A stretch of DNA of 64,000 nt from Winogradskyella psychrotolerans (GCF_018860565.1 NZ_JAHKPS010000018.1:248001-312000); one strand, 5' to 3'. Counted from the stretch's first letter, positions 17,075 through 26,233 are shown. Notes: generated from the sequence alone by a model not told the origin. Translations and numbers: made by a program.

Positions 17075-17118
17075 CAATTGCAAAAATAGAGCCAAAACAT
17101 CGTATAACCAAACAGTAT

Positions 17119-18177
17119 ATGGATTTACAACAAAGAATTAACGCTTTTGTAAAATTAGGCGAATTTATAAATCAATTTCAGCAAAATAAAATCAGCAAAA
17201 ACGACAAGATTGAAGCTAACGATTTATTCTTTGACGGATTTAAACACCAAATAAAATTGGCTCAAGAACACAACGGCTGGTTTACACAACAAAACATTAC
17301 ATTTACTTTAGAAAACTGGTCTAATGTATTAAGTAACAAAAACATTAACCGCTGGATAGAAAAGTATCAGTTTAACATTAATAATCCCAAAACTGTAGCC
17401 ATAATTATGGCAGGGAATATTCCATTGGTTGGTTTTCACGATTTTTTATCTGTCTTAATTTCCGGTCATAATGTCTTGGTAAAACAATCCTCTAACGACA
17501 AACATTTATTACCGTTTTTAGCCAAATATTTAGAAGTTATAGAACCTAATTTTAAAGGTAAAATCAAATTTACTGAAGAAAAACTAGAAAACTTTGATGC
17601 AGTTATCGCTACAGGAAGTGATAATACTGCTCGTTATTTTGAATACTATTTTAAAGACAAACCTTCTATAATAAGAAAAAACAGAAATTCGGTTGCTATA
17701 TTAACAGGTAACGAAACTAATGAAGAACTAGAAGCCTTATCTCATGATATATTTAGATATTATGGTTTAGGCTGCAGAAATGTATCAAAGTTATTTGTAC
17801 CTAAAGACTATGATTTTGACGCCTTTTTTAATGCTGTTTACAAATGGCATCCTATTATTAACGAATCTAAATACGCAAATAATTACGACTACAATAAGGC
17901 TGTCTATTTAATGAGTGAATTTGATATGTTAGAAAATGGTTTCCTAATGATAAAGGAAGACGAAAGCTATGCCTCACCTATCGCAACGCTATTTTATGAG
18001 TATTATGATAACAAAACAGATTTAGAGCATAAGTTAAAAACAGATGCAGATAAAATACAATGTATTGTTGCAAATAATTTTTCTACTGATGAAATTATTT
18101 TTGGTAAAACTCAAAAGCCACAGCTTTGGGAATATGCAGATAATATAGATACTGTTGAGTTTTTGTTAAAAATGTAG
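17119..18177 (+). CDS. LuxC-type acyl-CoA reductase
   Basis: A 352-residue protein of the LuxC/acyl-CoA reductase family, related to aldehyde dehydrogenases, which reduces acyl-CoA or acyl-protein to an aldehyde with NADPH. Visible family features are AIIMAGNIPLVGFHDFLSV (nucleotide-binding entry), DAVIATGSDNTARYFEYYF, and the region with the catalytic Cys, YYGLGCRNVSKLFVP. The start at MDLQQRINAF (17119) fits the family and the promoter. It stands head-to-head with the ferredoxin gene and upstream of serC/serA, an arrangement common in flavobacteria. No lux genes are present, so bioluminescence is not implied. The true substrate is unknown. Confidence 0.88.
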   Translation: MDLQQRINAFVKLGEFINQFQQNKISKNDKIEANDLFFDGFKHQIKLAQEHNGWFTQQNITFTLENWSNVLSNKNINRWIEKYQFNINNPKTVAIIMAGNIPLVGFHDFLSVLISGHNVLVKQSSNDKHLLPFLAKYLEVIEPNFKGKIKFTEEKLENFDAVIATGSDNTARYFEYYFKDKPSIIRKNRNSVAILTGNETNEELEALSHDIFRYYGLGCRNVSKLFVPKDYDFDAFFNAVYKWHPIINESKYANNYDYNKAVYLMSEFDMLENGFLMIKEDESYASPIATLFYEYYDNKTDLEHKLKTDADKIQCIVANNFSTDEIIFGKTQKPQLWEYADNIDTVEFLLKM

Positions 18178-18266
18178 CCTAAAAATTATTAATTTAATAA
18201 CATAAAATAACCAATTAATTAGCACCTTTGTAGCTGTTTTAACTTCAAGATTAAATTCAGTATACA

Positions 18267-19328
18267 ATGAAAAAACATAATTTTAGTGCAGGACCATGCG
18301 TATTACCAAAGTCAGTAATAGAACAAGCAGCAGCAGCTGTTTTAAATTTTGATGATGGCTTATCGCTTTTAGAAATTTCACACCGTAGCAAACCTTTTGT
18401 AGATGTTATGGAAAACGCTAGATCCTTAGCATTAGAATTATTAGGTCTTGAAGGTAAGGGTTATAAAGCTTTATTTCTTCAAGGTGGTGCAAGTACACAA
18501 TTTTTAATGGTAGCCTTAAATCTTTTAGAAAAAAGAGCTGGTTATTTAAATTCAGGTACTTGGGCAGACAAGTCTATTAAAGAAGCTAAAATCTATGATG
18601 ATATATATGAAGTAGGCTCTTCAAAAAGCGCCAACTACAACTATATTCCTAAAGGATATGATATTCCAGAGGATTACGATTATTTTCACTGTACCTCTAA
18701 CAATACCATTTTTGGAACACAGATGAAGAGTTTCCCAAACTCACCTGTTCCTTTAGTATGTGATATGAGTAGTGATATATTTTCACGTCAATTAGATTTT
18801 TCAAAATTTGATTTGATTTACGCAGGCGCTCAAAAAAATATGGGACCTGCCGGAACAACTTTAGTTGTAATAAAAGAAGACATCTTAGGAAAAGTATCGC
18901 GTAAAATTCCTTCTATGATGGATTACAAAATACATATCAGTAAAGGCAGTATGTTTAATACTCCACCTGTTTTTGCTGTGTATACATCTATGCTAACCTT
19001 AGAATGGTTGAAAAACTTAGGAGGTATTAAAGCCATTGAAGAGCTAAATGAAAAGAAAGCACGTTTAATGTATTCTGAAATTGACTTAAATCCACTATTT
19101 AAAGGTTACGCTGTAAAAGAAGATCGCTCTATGATGAATGCAACATTCACTTTAGAAAACGAAAATCTTAAGGAAACGTTTGAAGCTATGATTAAAGAAG
19201 CTGGTATTAATGGCATTAATGGTCATAGAAGTGTTGGTGGCTACAGAGCTTCAATGTACAACGCTCTATCATTAGATAGTGTGAAGGCCTTAGTTGAAGT
19301 CATGAGTGAATTAGAGAGCAAAGCCTAA
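18267..19328 (+). CDS. serC: phosphoserine aminotransferase
   Basis: A 353-residue PLP enzyme that turns 3-phosphohydroxypyruvate and glutamate into phosphoserine in serine synthesis (and acts in the pyridoxal phosphate pathway in some bacteria). The start MKKHNFSAGPCVLP is typical. The PLP lysine is Lys190 in YAGAQKNMGPAG, and LQGGASTQF binds the cofactor phosphate. The C-terminal motif GHRSVGGYRASMYNA is complete. It is followed 94 bases later by serA, which makes its substrate, so the pair forms a small serine pathway unit. Confidence 0.96.
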   Translation: MKKHNFSAGPCVLPKSVIEQAAAAVLNFDDGLSLLEISHRSKPFVDVMENARSLALELLGLEGKGYKALFLQGGASTQFLMVALNLLEKRAGYLNSGTWADKSIKEAKIYDDIYEVGSSKSANYNYIPKGYDIPEDYDYFHCTSNNTIFGTQMKSFPNSPVPLVCDMSSDIFSRQLDFSKFDLIYAGAQKNMGPAGTTLVVIKEDILGKVSRKIPSMMDYKIHISKGSMFNTPPVFAVYTSMLTLEWLKNLGGIKAIEELNEKKARLMYSEIDLNPLFKGYAVKEDRSMMNATFTLENENLKETFEAMIKEAGINGINGHRSVGGYRASMYNALSLDSVKALVEVMSELESKA

Positions 19329-19386
19329 AGTGAGCTACCATACAAATGGAAATCGCATCACAAAATAATTATAACAAAATTTAATG

Positions 19387-19403
19387 TTTCCGTTTTACGG
19401 AAA
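19387..19403 (+). promoter_or_regulatory. small hairpin in the serA leader
   Basis: TTTCCGT and ACGGAAA form a perfect 7-base stem with a 3-base loop, ending 19 bases before the serA start codon. It could affect translation or mark RNA processing; no known riboswitch is recognised. Confidence 0.3.
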
Positions 19404-19422
19404 TAAAAAAACAAGTTTTTCA

Positions 19423-20373
19423 ATGAAAGTATTAGCAAACGACGGAGTTTCTCAAAGTGGAATTAACGCTTTAGAAGCAGCTGGTTACGAAGTATTAACA
19501 ACCACAGTCGCACAAGAACAATTAGAAAACTATATCAATAAAAATAACATTACTGTTTTATTAGTAAGAAGTGCTACAACGGTAAGAAAAAATATTATTG
19601 ACAACTGTCCAAGCCTTAAAATTATAGGACGAGGCGGTGTTGGTATGGATAATATCGATGTAGAATACGCACGTAGCAAAGGTTTAAAAGTGATAAATAC
19701 TCCTGCAGCATCATCACACTCAGTTGCAGAATTGGTATTTGGCCATTTTTATGGTTTAGCACGTTATTTACATAATTCTAATCGCGATATGCCATTAGAA
19801 GGTGATGCTAACTTTAAAGGCTTAAAAAAATCTTATGCTAAAGGCACCGAATTAAAAGGAAAAACTTTAGGTGTTTTAGGTTTTGGACGTATAGGACAAG
19901 CAACAGCTAAAGTGGCTATTGGTGCAGGAATGAAAGTCGTAGCCTTTGATCCGTTTTTAGAAAAAGCAGACTTACAATTAGATTTCTTTGATGGTCAGAA
20001 ACTAAATTTTGAGATTACAACCATTTCAAAAGAAGAAGTTTTAAAACAAGCCGATTTTTTAACCTTGCATGTACCAGCTCAAAAAGACTACGTAATTGAC
20101 GAAGCCGAATTTAACCAAATGAAAAACGGTGTAATTATAGCCAATGCAGCACGTGGTGGAGTTGTTAATGAAGTTGCTTTAGTAAAAGCAATAGAAAGCG
20201 GTAAAGTTGCTAGAGCAGCTTTAGATGTATACGAAAAAGAACCTAAGCCTGAAGTACAATTATTAATGAATCCTGCGTTATCATTAACACCACACACAGG
20301 AGCAGCAACCAACGAAGCACAAGACAGAATTGGTACTGAATTAGCAGAACAAATTATAAATATTTTAGGTTAA
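19423..20373 (+). CDS. serA: D-3-phosphoglycerate dehydrogenase (short form)
   Basis: A 316-residue NAD-dependent dehydrogenase that oxidises 3-phosphoglycerate to 3-phosphohydroxypyruvate, the first step of serine synthesis. The Rossmann motif is GFGRIG (residues 153-158 from this start). The catalytic Arg, Glu and His lie in NAARGGVVNE, VYEKEP and LTPHTGAAT. It lacks the C-terminal ACT domain, so it is the short type that serine usually does not inhibit through that domain. The start at MKVLANDGVS (19423) fits the family; an upstream in-frame ATG at 19384 would add 13 unlike residues and include a leader hairpin. A strong terminator follows. Confidence 0.94.
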   Translation: MKVLANDGVSQSGINALEAAGYEVLTTTVAQEQLENYINKNNITVLLVRSATTVRKNIIDNCPSLKIIGRGGVGMDNIDVEYARSKGLKVINTPAASSHSVAELVFGHFYGLARYLHNSNRDMPLEGDANFKGLKKSYAKGTELKGKTLGVLGFGRIGQATAKVAIGAGMKVVAFDPFLEKADLQLDFFDGQKLNFEITTISKEEVLKQADFLTLHVPAQKDYVIDEAEFNQMKNGVIIANAARGGVVNEVALVKAIESGKVARAALDVYEKEPKPEVQLLMNPALSLTPHTGAATNEAQDRIGTELAEQIINILG

Positions 20374-20404
20374 GCATTTAAATGTGACCAAAGCAAATAA
20401 AATG

Positions 20405-20430
20405 AGTCCTACTAACGTGGGACTTTTTTT
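20405..20430 (+). terminator. Rho-independent terminator after serA
   Basis: An 8-base stem (AGTCCTAC with GTGGGACT, one wobble pair) and a TAAC loop, followed by seven T. It also shows that the downstream DUF937 gene must start after this point. Confidence 0.85.
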
Positions 20431-20479
20431 GTACCTTACACAATGCTTAATTTTATTAACCTTAATTATATACAACAAA

Positions 20480-21118
20480 ATGGCAGGAATTTTAGATTTA
20501 TTAAACAGTGACTTAGGAAAAACCATCATTAGTGGTGTTTCTGGTTCTACAGGTACCGATCAAGATAAAACAAGTAGCGTATTAACAATGGCGTTACCAG
20601 TATTAATGAAAGCAATGGAGCGTAACGCTTCTACTCCAGATGGAGCAGCTGGACTTATGGGAGCATTAAGCAGCAAGCATGATGGTAGCATTTTAGATAA
20701 CCTCGGAGGTTTGTTTGGTGGTGGTGTTGATGACAATGTAAAAGATGATGGAGCTAAAATCCTTAATCATGTATTAGGAAGTAAGCAGCAAGGTGTAGAA
20801 CAAGTTATTGGTCAAAAAGCTGGTTTAGATGCAGGATCTGTCGCTAACATCTTAAAAGTAGCAGCTCCAATACTAATGGGTGTTTTAGGAAAACAAGCCA
20901 GCCAAAACAATGTAAGCTCACAAAATGATATTAGTGGCCTTTTAGGTGGTTTACTTGGAGGTAACGATACTGCCAATGAACAAAGTTTCCTAGAAAAAAT
21001 ATTAGACGCCGATGGTGACGGTAGCGTTATCGATGATGTCGCTGGTATGGTTTTAGGCGGAGGAAATAAAAGCTCAGGAGGAATTGGCGGTCTTTTAGGC
21101 GGTTTATTCGGAAAATAA
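20480..21118 (+). CDS. DUF937 domain protein
   Basis: A 212-residue protein starting MAGILDLLNSDLGK, with a DUF937 (YidB-like) domain through about residue 160 made of repeated small helices and Gly-rich turns (GLLGGLLGGN). An EF-hand-like DADGDGSVIDDVAGM follows near residues 175-190, and then a Gly-rich tail (GGIGGLLGGLFGK). The gene is single, with terminators on both sides. An upstream in-frame ATG would fall before the serA terminator and is rejected. The function of DUF937 proteins is not established. The Asp-rich loop suggests calcium binding, which is an inference. Confidence 0.85.
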   Translation: MAGILDLLNSDLGKTIISGVSGSTGTDQDKTSSVLTMALPVLMKAMERNASTPDGAAGLMGALSSKHDGSILDNLGGLFGGGVDDNVKDDGAKILNHVLGSKQQGVEQVIGQKAGLDAGSVANILKVAAPILMGVLGKQASQNNVSSQNDISGLLGGLLGGNDTANEQSFLEKILDADGDGSVIDDVAGMVLGGGNKSSGGIGGLLGGLFGK

Positions 21119-21133
21119 AATGCCATTCAAAAT

Positions 21134-21168
21134 AAAAAAAAGCAGCTCAAACGAGCTGCTTTTTTTTA
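21134..21168 (+). terminator. Rho-independent terminator after the DUF937 gene
   Basis: A perfect 8-base stem (AGCAGCTC with GAGCTGCT) and a 4-base loop, with A and T runs on both sides. Confidence 0.9.
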
Positions 21169-21409
21169 TTCTACAACATTTACCTTTCAGAAAAGTTACG
21201 TTAACGCACTCAAATGATCAGTTCACATAATTTAGGTTGTAAAAACAGTAAATATCACCTTGCTTTGTAGTGTTAATTTGAAGTAAAAACATAAATACAC
21301 TAACAATTTTTAATACCTTTAATATTTATGGAACGAGGCCGTTTAATATATTATCATAAAAAAATGAGTAATAGTAAACCTCTCTATCCATCAAAAAAAA
21401 CAAAAAAAC

Positions 21410-21847
21410 ATGAAAAAGATTATTCCATTTATTATTGTGCTCGTTTTAATTGCTAGTTGCAAATCGTATAACACAAACCAAACCATTAATAATGAGAACA
21501 AAAATAGCATAGTGCAAAGCGATACCGTTTATATAAATAGTGATGAAAACGATTACGAAATTATTATTATAGAGCCAGGATTTAACACATGGTTAGCGAG
21601 TACTGCAAGACCTGAAGGTTATTATTCTCAAGAATTTTTAGAATCTAGAAATGCCATATTTGTACAATCATGGAATCAAAGAAATATGCAACCTCAAACT
21701 TACGACCCAAACCTTTATGAATTACGTATAGATTATGATACACGTACAGATTATGGATATGAAATAAACTATAAGCTATATAACTACTTTATCTATTTCC
21801 AATTAACATACAAACAAAAACTATCTTCTTTTACACCTAGAATTTAG
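21410..21847 (+). CDS. DUF6146-like lipoprotein
   Basis: A 145-residue protein with a signal peptide and lipobox VLIASC (Cys17). The mature region contains IIEPGFNTWLAS, PEGYYSQEFLE and IDYDTRTDYGYEINYKLY, which I recognise as the small flavobacterial family called DUF6146. It is expected to be anchored in the outer membrane. The DUF6787 membrane protein gene follows after about 50 bases but seems to have its own promoter. No enzymatic motif is visible, and the function is unknown. Confidence 0.75.
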   Translation: MKKIIPFIIVLVLIASCKSYNTNQTINNENKNSIVQSDTVYINSDENDYEIIIIEPGFNTWLASTARPEGYYSQEFLESRNAIFVQSWNQRNMQPQTYDPNLYELRIDYDTRTDYGYEINYKLYNYFIYFQLTYKQKLSSFTPRI

Positions 21848-21870
21848 CATAGAAAACCATCATAATTTAC

Positions 21871-21899
21871 TAATTTTGCAGCACGATATTCGTGCTATG
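21871..21899 (+). promoter_or_regulatory. -7 box and start-codon hairpin of the DUF6787 gene
   Basis: A TAATTTTG box at 21871-21878 is directly followed by a hairpin AGCACG-ATATT-CGTGCT (21880-21896) that touches the ATG at 21897. If transcription begins near the hairpin, the mRNA would have an almost leaderless, hairpin-capped start. Confidence 0.4.
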
Positions 21900-22391
21900 G
21901 AAAAATTTAAAAAACATTGGGAAATTCAACACAATTGGCAGTTGTTATTTCCCTTTTTTGGTTTGGTTATTTTAGGGTATTCTGCTTTTAAAATTTCTAA
22001 TGCCTTTTTAGAAAACTACGGTTTAACGCTGAGTTTGGTCGCTTCTATTTTTGTTTTCTTTCTGTTATTAAAATTAACGTTATTCATATTTAAAAAATTA
22101 GAAAAGAAATGGATTCTCGATTATAAATGGGAAATGATCCGTGTCTTTATGGTATTTGCCTTTACAGGTACATCATCCTTATTTGTTGGAAGACCTATAA
22201 TAAAACTTATTGGAATTACTAAAGAAAACTTAAACCCTATTCTCTATTGGTTTTTATTTATTATTATTGGGCTCATTTTCTACCAAATTCTATTAGTAAT
22301 GTTTGGATGGCTTTTTGGTCAGTTTAAATTTTTCTGGGAATTTGAAAAGAAAATGCTACGAAGGTTCGGATTTAAACGCTTTTTAGATTGA
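21897..22391 (+). CDS. DUF6787-like membrane protein
   Basis: A 164-residue integral membrane protein with about four hydrophobic segments (near residues 17-35, 42-63, 83-103, 113-138) and a charged, basic C-terminal end (FEKKMLRRFGFKRF). I recognise it as the flavobacterial DUF6787 family. The ATG at 21897 is preferred over a TTG seven codons upstream, which lies inside the promoter box. The stop overlaps a TTG start of the next gene. No function is known. Confidence 0.75.
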   Translation: MEKFKKHWEIQHNWQLLFPFFGLVILGYSAFKISNAFLENYGLTLSLVASIFVFFLLLKLTLFIFKKLEKKWILDYKWEMIRVFMVFAFTGTSSLFVGRPIIKLIGITKENLNPILYWFLFIIIGLIFYQILLVMFGWLFGQFKFFWEFEKKMLRRFGFKRFLD

Positions 22392-22729
22392 CAACAAAAA
22401 CAGTAATAACATCACTTTTTAAAACATTAGCAATTGTGCTAATGCTTTTTGTGTTGTTACCTTCTGCTGTAAAATTAACTCATGTTTTTAATCATCATTC
22501 GCATCAGGTCTGTGATTCAGACAACGCGCTTAAAACTCACTTTCATGAATCTGATTTAGATTGTGATTTTTATAAATTCAAACTCACAAACAACTTATTT
22601 CTAGTCTGTAACAACTACGAAATAATTACAAAAATAACAGCGACAGAACAGCTGTCTTCATATTATAATTCTTTAAAAAGTTATCAGCATTCCACACGAT
22701 TTGTAAGAGGACCTCCTCATGTGAGTTAG
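22388..22729 (+). CDS. small membrane-anchored His/Cys-rich protein, probably metal-related
   Basis: A 113-residue protein with one N-terminal hydrophobic segment (about 12-30) followed by an exported region rich in possible metal ligands: HVFNHHSHQVC, then THFHESDLDCDFYKF. The start appears to be a TTG that overlaps the stop of the preceding gene (TTGA); there is no better ATG upstream of the hydrophobic segment. It is 38 bases before a TonB-dependent receptor gene whose lipoprotein partner is also His-rich. A role in binding zinc, copper or a similar metal is inferred from composition and context only. Confidence 0.65.
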   Translation: MTTKTVITSLFKTLAIVLMLFVLLPSAVKLTHVFNHHSHQVCDSDNALKTHFHESDLDCDFYKFKLTNNLFLVCNNYEIITKITATEQLSSYYNSLKSYQHSTRFVRGPPHVS

Positions 22730-22767
22730 AATAAAAATTTTCTAATACTCTCATAAAATCTATTTGA

Positions 22768-25167
22768 ATGAAATCAATAATTATTGGCTTAGTTATAGCT
22801 ATTTCTGGCTTTAGCTACAGTCAAAACTGCAGCTATATTTTTTTAGGTGAAGTCAAAGATTTTCATGATGGCACCCCCATAGAATCTGCTACTATTTACA
22901 TTAAAGAAAGTGATAAATATATAATTTCAGATTTTGATGGTAAGTTCAGAATTGAAAACCTTTGCTCTGGCACTTTAACATTAACTATTTCTCATATTGG
23001 ATGTGAAACAAAAACTGTTTCATATACCATTGACAATGATGTTTTTAAAATTATTTCCTTAGAACACCATTTAGAAGAACTAAATGAAGTTGTGGTGAAT
23101 TCTCATTTAAAAACAGAAGGTACTAGTATAGAGAAAACTATTAATAAAGCAGATTTAGAAAAATACACCGATAAATCCTTAGGTGATGCTTTAAATTCGG
23201 TAAGTGGTGTGTCTTCACTAAATACAGGAAATACTATTGTAAAACCCATGATACACGGTTTACACAGCAGCCGTTTATTAATTATTAATAATAATGTACG
23301 CATGTTTGACCAAGAATGGGGAGATGAACATGCACCAAACATTGATATTAATTCTAGTAATAAAGTTGAAGTGATTAAAGGAGCTAACACTTTAAAATAC
23401 GGAAGTGATGCTATTGGTGGATTAATTCTTATCCAGCCTAAACGTTATGTTGCTCAAGATAGTTTATTTGGTAGCACTATGTTATCATTAAATTCAAATG
23501 GACGTGGTGGTAATGTAAATTCAGAACTGGTTAAAACCTATAAATCTGGATTTTATGGTAGAATTCAAGCAAGCTACAAACAATTCGGAGATTTTAAAGC
23601 ACCTGACTATTATTTAACCAATAGCGGTTTAAAAAATAGCAATGCTTCTGCTAGAATTGGCTATAGAACTTTTGAAAAAGGTTTTGATGCCTACTATAGT
23701 GTTGTGAGTAATGAGTTCGCTATTTTACAAGCATCACACATTGGTAATGTCGGAGATTTAGTTGCTGCAATAAATAGCAGAGAACCACGTGTCATTGAAG
23801 ATTTCTCATATAATATTGATTACCCGAAACAAAATATTTTGCATCATTTAGCAAAGATTGAAGCCTATAAGCGGTTTAAGAACTTTGGGAAATTATCGGT
23901 ACAATATGATATGCAAATTAACAGACGAAAAGAATTCGATTTAAGAAGAGGTAATTTAGCAGACACTCCTGTTATAGATCTTAGATTATTCACAAATTCT
24001 TTACAGACTAATTTGAATATAGATGCTATTGATAATCTTAAAATAGATACAGGCTTATTAGTGCGTTATCAGCAAAATGATGCTGTTTCAGGTACTGGAA
24101 TAAGTCCTTTAATTCCTGATTTTCAAAAGTATGATGCAAGTATTTATATGATTGGAAATTATGACTTAAATGAGTCTTCTGAAATAAGTGCTGGAGCGCG
24201 TTACGATTTTACAAGAATTGAAGCTGAAAAGCGGTATAATTTAACAGATTGGAATGACACGTATAATTACGATGAGTTATTTCCGCAATTTGAAACTAAT
24301 AATATAGATAATTCTAAGATTTTAACACGTCCGGAATTTACATTTCATAACATTTCTGCCAATTTGGGATATTCTAAGCAATTTAATAGCGACATATCCT
24401 TATTTGTTAATTATGGTTTGGCAACGCGAGTACCTAACCCATCAGAATTGTTTAGCGACGGTTTACATCATAGTGCTGCGAGAATAGAAACTGGTTTATT
24501 AACCCTTAATAAAGAAATCGCGAATAAGTTCGTGGCGTCTTTAGAAAGAAATAATCAGAATTTTGGATTTTCAATCAGTCCGTATTTTAAAGCTATTAAC
24601 GATTATATTCAACTTATTCCTGTTGGTATTACCACAACCATTAGAGGAGCATTTCCTGTATGGGAGTATAATCAGGTTAATGCACAAATTTTCGGTATTG
24701 ATATTGATGTCAATAAAAAAATCACTAATAAATTTAATTACAAAGGCAGTATAAGTCTTTTAAAAGGTGAAAACCTTAGCCAAGACATACCACTTATACA
24801 TATGCCTTCAACAAATTTTACGAATAGTATATCCTATTATAATGACGAGTTAAATCAATTATCCATTAATTTAATTCACAAAACTGTATTACAACAAAAT
24901 AAATTTCCAGATTATAACTTTTATACATTTAACCCAATACTACAAGAAGATGTGTATGTAGACATTAGCTCTACTCCACCTGCGTATTCATTATTTAGTT
25001 TTAATAGCTCTGTTAGCTTTAAAGCTTTTAAAACAGGAACATTAAAATTAGAATTAAATGTCGAAAATCTATTTAATACAAAGTACAATGAGTACTTAAA
25101 TAGACAAAGGTATTTTGCTCATGAATTGGGCAGAAACATTAACTTAAAAATAAAGATCAATTATTAA
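22768..25167 (+). CDS. TonB-dependent outer-membrane receptor, probably for a metal
   Basis: A 799-residue receptor with a signal peptide (to about Ser18), an N-terminal carboxypeptidase-regulatory-like beta domain (about 25-105, containing DFDGKFRI), a plug domain (about 120-225) and a long beta-barrel ending in an aromatic-rich last strand. The plug holds HGLHSSRLLIINN and WGDEHAPNID, a His/Asp/Glu-containing region seen in bacteroidal receptors for heavy metals or zinc. Flanking His-rich proteins on both sides support metal uptake. There is no SusD partner, so it is not a classic glycan receptor. The exact metal is not known. Confidence 0.88.
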   Translation: MKSIIIGLVIAISGFSYSQNCSYIFLGEVKDFHDGTPIESATIYIKESDKYIISDFDGKFRIENLCSGTLTLTISHIGCETKTVSYTIDNDVFKIISLEHHLEELNEVVVNSHLKTEGTSIEKTINKADLEKYTDKSLGDALNSVSGVSSLNTGNTIVKPMIHGLHSSRLLIINNNVRMFDQEWGDEHAPNIDINSSNKVEVIKGANTLKYGSDAIGGLILIQPKRYVAQDSLFGSTMLSLNSNGRGGNVNSELVKTYKSGFYGRIQASYKQFGDFKAPDYYLTNSGLKNSNASARIGYRTFEKGFDAYYSVVSNEFAILQASHIGNVGDLVAAINSREPRVIEDFSYNIDYPKQNILHHLAKIEAYKRFKNFGKLSVQYDMQINRRKEFDLRRGNLADTPVIDLRLFTNSLQTNLNIDAIDNLKIDTGLLVRYQQNDAVSGTGISPLIPDFQKYDASIYMIGNYDLNESSEISAGARYDFTRIEAEKRYNLTDWNDTYNYDELFPQFETNNIDNSKILTRPEFTFHNISANLGYSKQFNSDISLFVNYGLATRVPNPSELFSDGLHHSAARIETGLLTLNKEIANKFVASLERNNQNFGFSISPYFKAINDYIQLIPVGITTTIRGAFPVWEYNQVNAQIFGIDIDVNKKITNKFNYKGSISLLKGENLSQDIPLIHMPSTNFTNSISYYNDELNQLSINLIHKTVLQQNKFPDYNFYTFNPILQEDVYVDISSTPPAYSLFSFNSSVSFKAFKTGTLKLELNVENLFNTKYNEYLNRQRYFAHELGRNINLKIKINY

Positions 25168-25180
25168 CTCAAAAATTAAA

Positions 25181-25756
25181 ATGATGAAAAATATCAAATC
25201 AACAAATACAATTAAATTATTAGCCTTACTTTTTGTTTCAAGTTTAGCATTTGTAGGCTGTTCTAGTGACGACGATGGACACCATGATGATCATGATCAT
25301 GAAGAAGAACTTATCACTACAGTACGCTATACACTTACTAACGGTACAGATATTGTTACTTTAGAGTTTCAAGATTTAGACGGAGAAGGTGGTGCAGATG
25401 GAACTTATGATGTCTCTGGTCCATTAACAGCAAACACAACATATACAGGTGCCATCAAACTATTAAATGAAACCGAAAATCCTGCTGATGATATTACCTT
25501 AGAAGTTGAAGACGAAGGCGATGATCATGAGTTCTTTTACACAACTACAATTTCAGACATTACAATTAGTAAAAATGATATAGATGAAGATGGTAATCCT
25601 ATTGGAATAGCAACAACATTTGTTACTGGCGATGCCGGAACAGGTTCATTGATTATAGAATTAATTCACGAACCAACAAAACCAAACGATGGAACCTCTA
25701 TAAATGCTGGTGGTAGTACAGATGTAGAAGTAACATTTCCAATACAAGTTCAATAA
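25181..25756 (+). CDS. His/Asp-rich lipoprotein linked to the TonB receptor
   Basis: A 191-residue protein with a signal peptide and lipobox VGCSS (Cys27), followed at once by an acidic His-rich tract, DDDGHHDDHDHEEE, a good candidate metal-binding site. The rest is a beta-rich domain with repeated Thr/Asp/Gly motifs (LTNGTDIVTLEFQDLDGEGG). Similar proteins next to bacteroidal TonB receptors carry the odd database name 'type 1 periplasmic binding fold', which I do not rely on. It starts 13 bases after the receptor gene and so is co-transcribed, probably as a surface metal-capture lipoprotein. Confidence 0.78.
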   Translation: MMKNIKSTNTIKLLALLFVSSLAFVGCSSDDDGHHDDHDHEEELITTVRYTLTNGTDIVTLEFQDLDGEGGADGTYDVSGPLTANTTYTGAIKLLNETENPADDITLEVEDEGDDHEFFYTTTISDITISKNDIDEDGNPIGIATTFVTGDAGTGSLIIELIHEPTKPNDGTSINAGGSTDVEVTFPIQVQ

Positions 25757-25780
25757 TCTTATTTTGTAATACAGTTAAAG

Positions 25781-25807
25781 AAAGCACTCATTTTGAGTGC
25801 TTTTTTT
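25781..25807. terminator. terminator closing the metal-receptor operon
   Basis: A 10-base stem (AAAGCACTCA with TGAGTGCTTT) with a 3-base loop, followed by T. It overlaps the stop region of the convergent 92-residue gene. Confidence 0.85.
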
Positions 25808-26084
25808 ATGTTTTATTTTCAATTTTCTCTCTTTTAAAAACATAAGTGTAAAACCACATTAATGTAAATGTTGGTATCACATCAAAGCCTGGCAACGCTT
25901 CTTCTACTAAGGTAATAAGTCCTGCTACCTTACCTGCCTTACCGGCATATAATTTAGTCATTAGCCAACCCGAAACTGGTGCCCAAACGATATCTGAAAA
26001 TTCTCCGACACCTGGAATTATAAATGAAACCAAACCTAAACCATCAAGGAGAATACCTATTATTAATTTTTTGTATTTATTCAT
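25806..26084 (-). CDS. small membrane protein of unknown function
   Basis: A 92-residue protein with about three hydrophobic stretches (near 7-25, 30-48 and 68-85) and a Gly/Pro-rich pattern (IIPGVGEFSDIVWAPVSGW). The C terminus is charged (KREKIENKT). I know similar hypothetical proteins from flavobacteria but no function. The gene stands alone, and its stop lies in the terminator of the receptor operon. Confidence 0.65.
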   Translation of the reverse strand: MNKYKKLIIGILLDGLGLVSFIIPGVGEFSDIVWAPVSGWLMTKLYAGKAGKVAGLITLVEEALPGFDVIPTFTLMWFYTYVFKREKIENKT

Positions 26085-26225
26085 ATACTCTATTAGTTAC
26101 TAGCTAATTTAAAGCAATAATTATTCCAAATAATATATGAATATCATTTTCTAGTACTAAACGGTAAGTGGCTTACGCACTTTATATTTAACGTTTAATT
26201 AAGAGTTTTGCTTAATTTGAGAACT

Positions 26226-26233
26226 TAGCTTTG
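26226..26233 (+). promoter_or_regulatory. -7 promoter box of the DUF5916 gene
   Basis: TAGCTTTG matches TAnnTTTG. A TTTTG at 26206-26210 could serve as the upstream element, and the ATG follows 62 bases later. Confidence 0.5.

Noticed and set aside
17119-18177. Bioluminescence from the LuxC-type gene
   Set aside because: No luxA, luxB, luxD or luxE is present; LuxC-type reductases are common in non-luminous flavobacteria.
21327-21455. A 42-codon frame overlapping the start of the DUF6146 gene
   Set aside because: It is very basic and Tyr-rich and overlaps a well-supported lipoprotein start in another frame.
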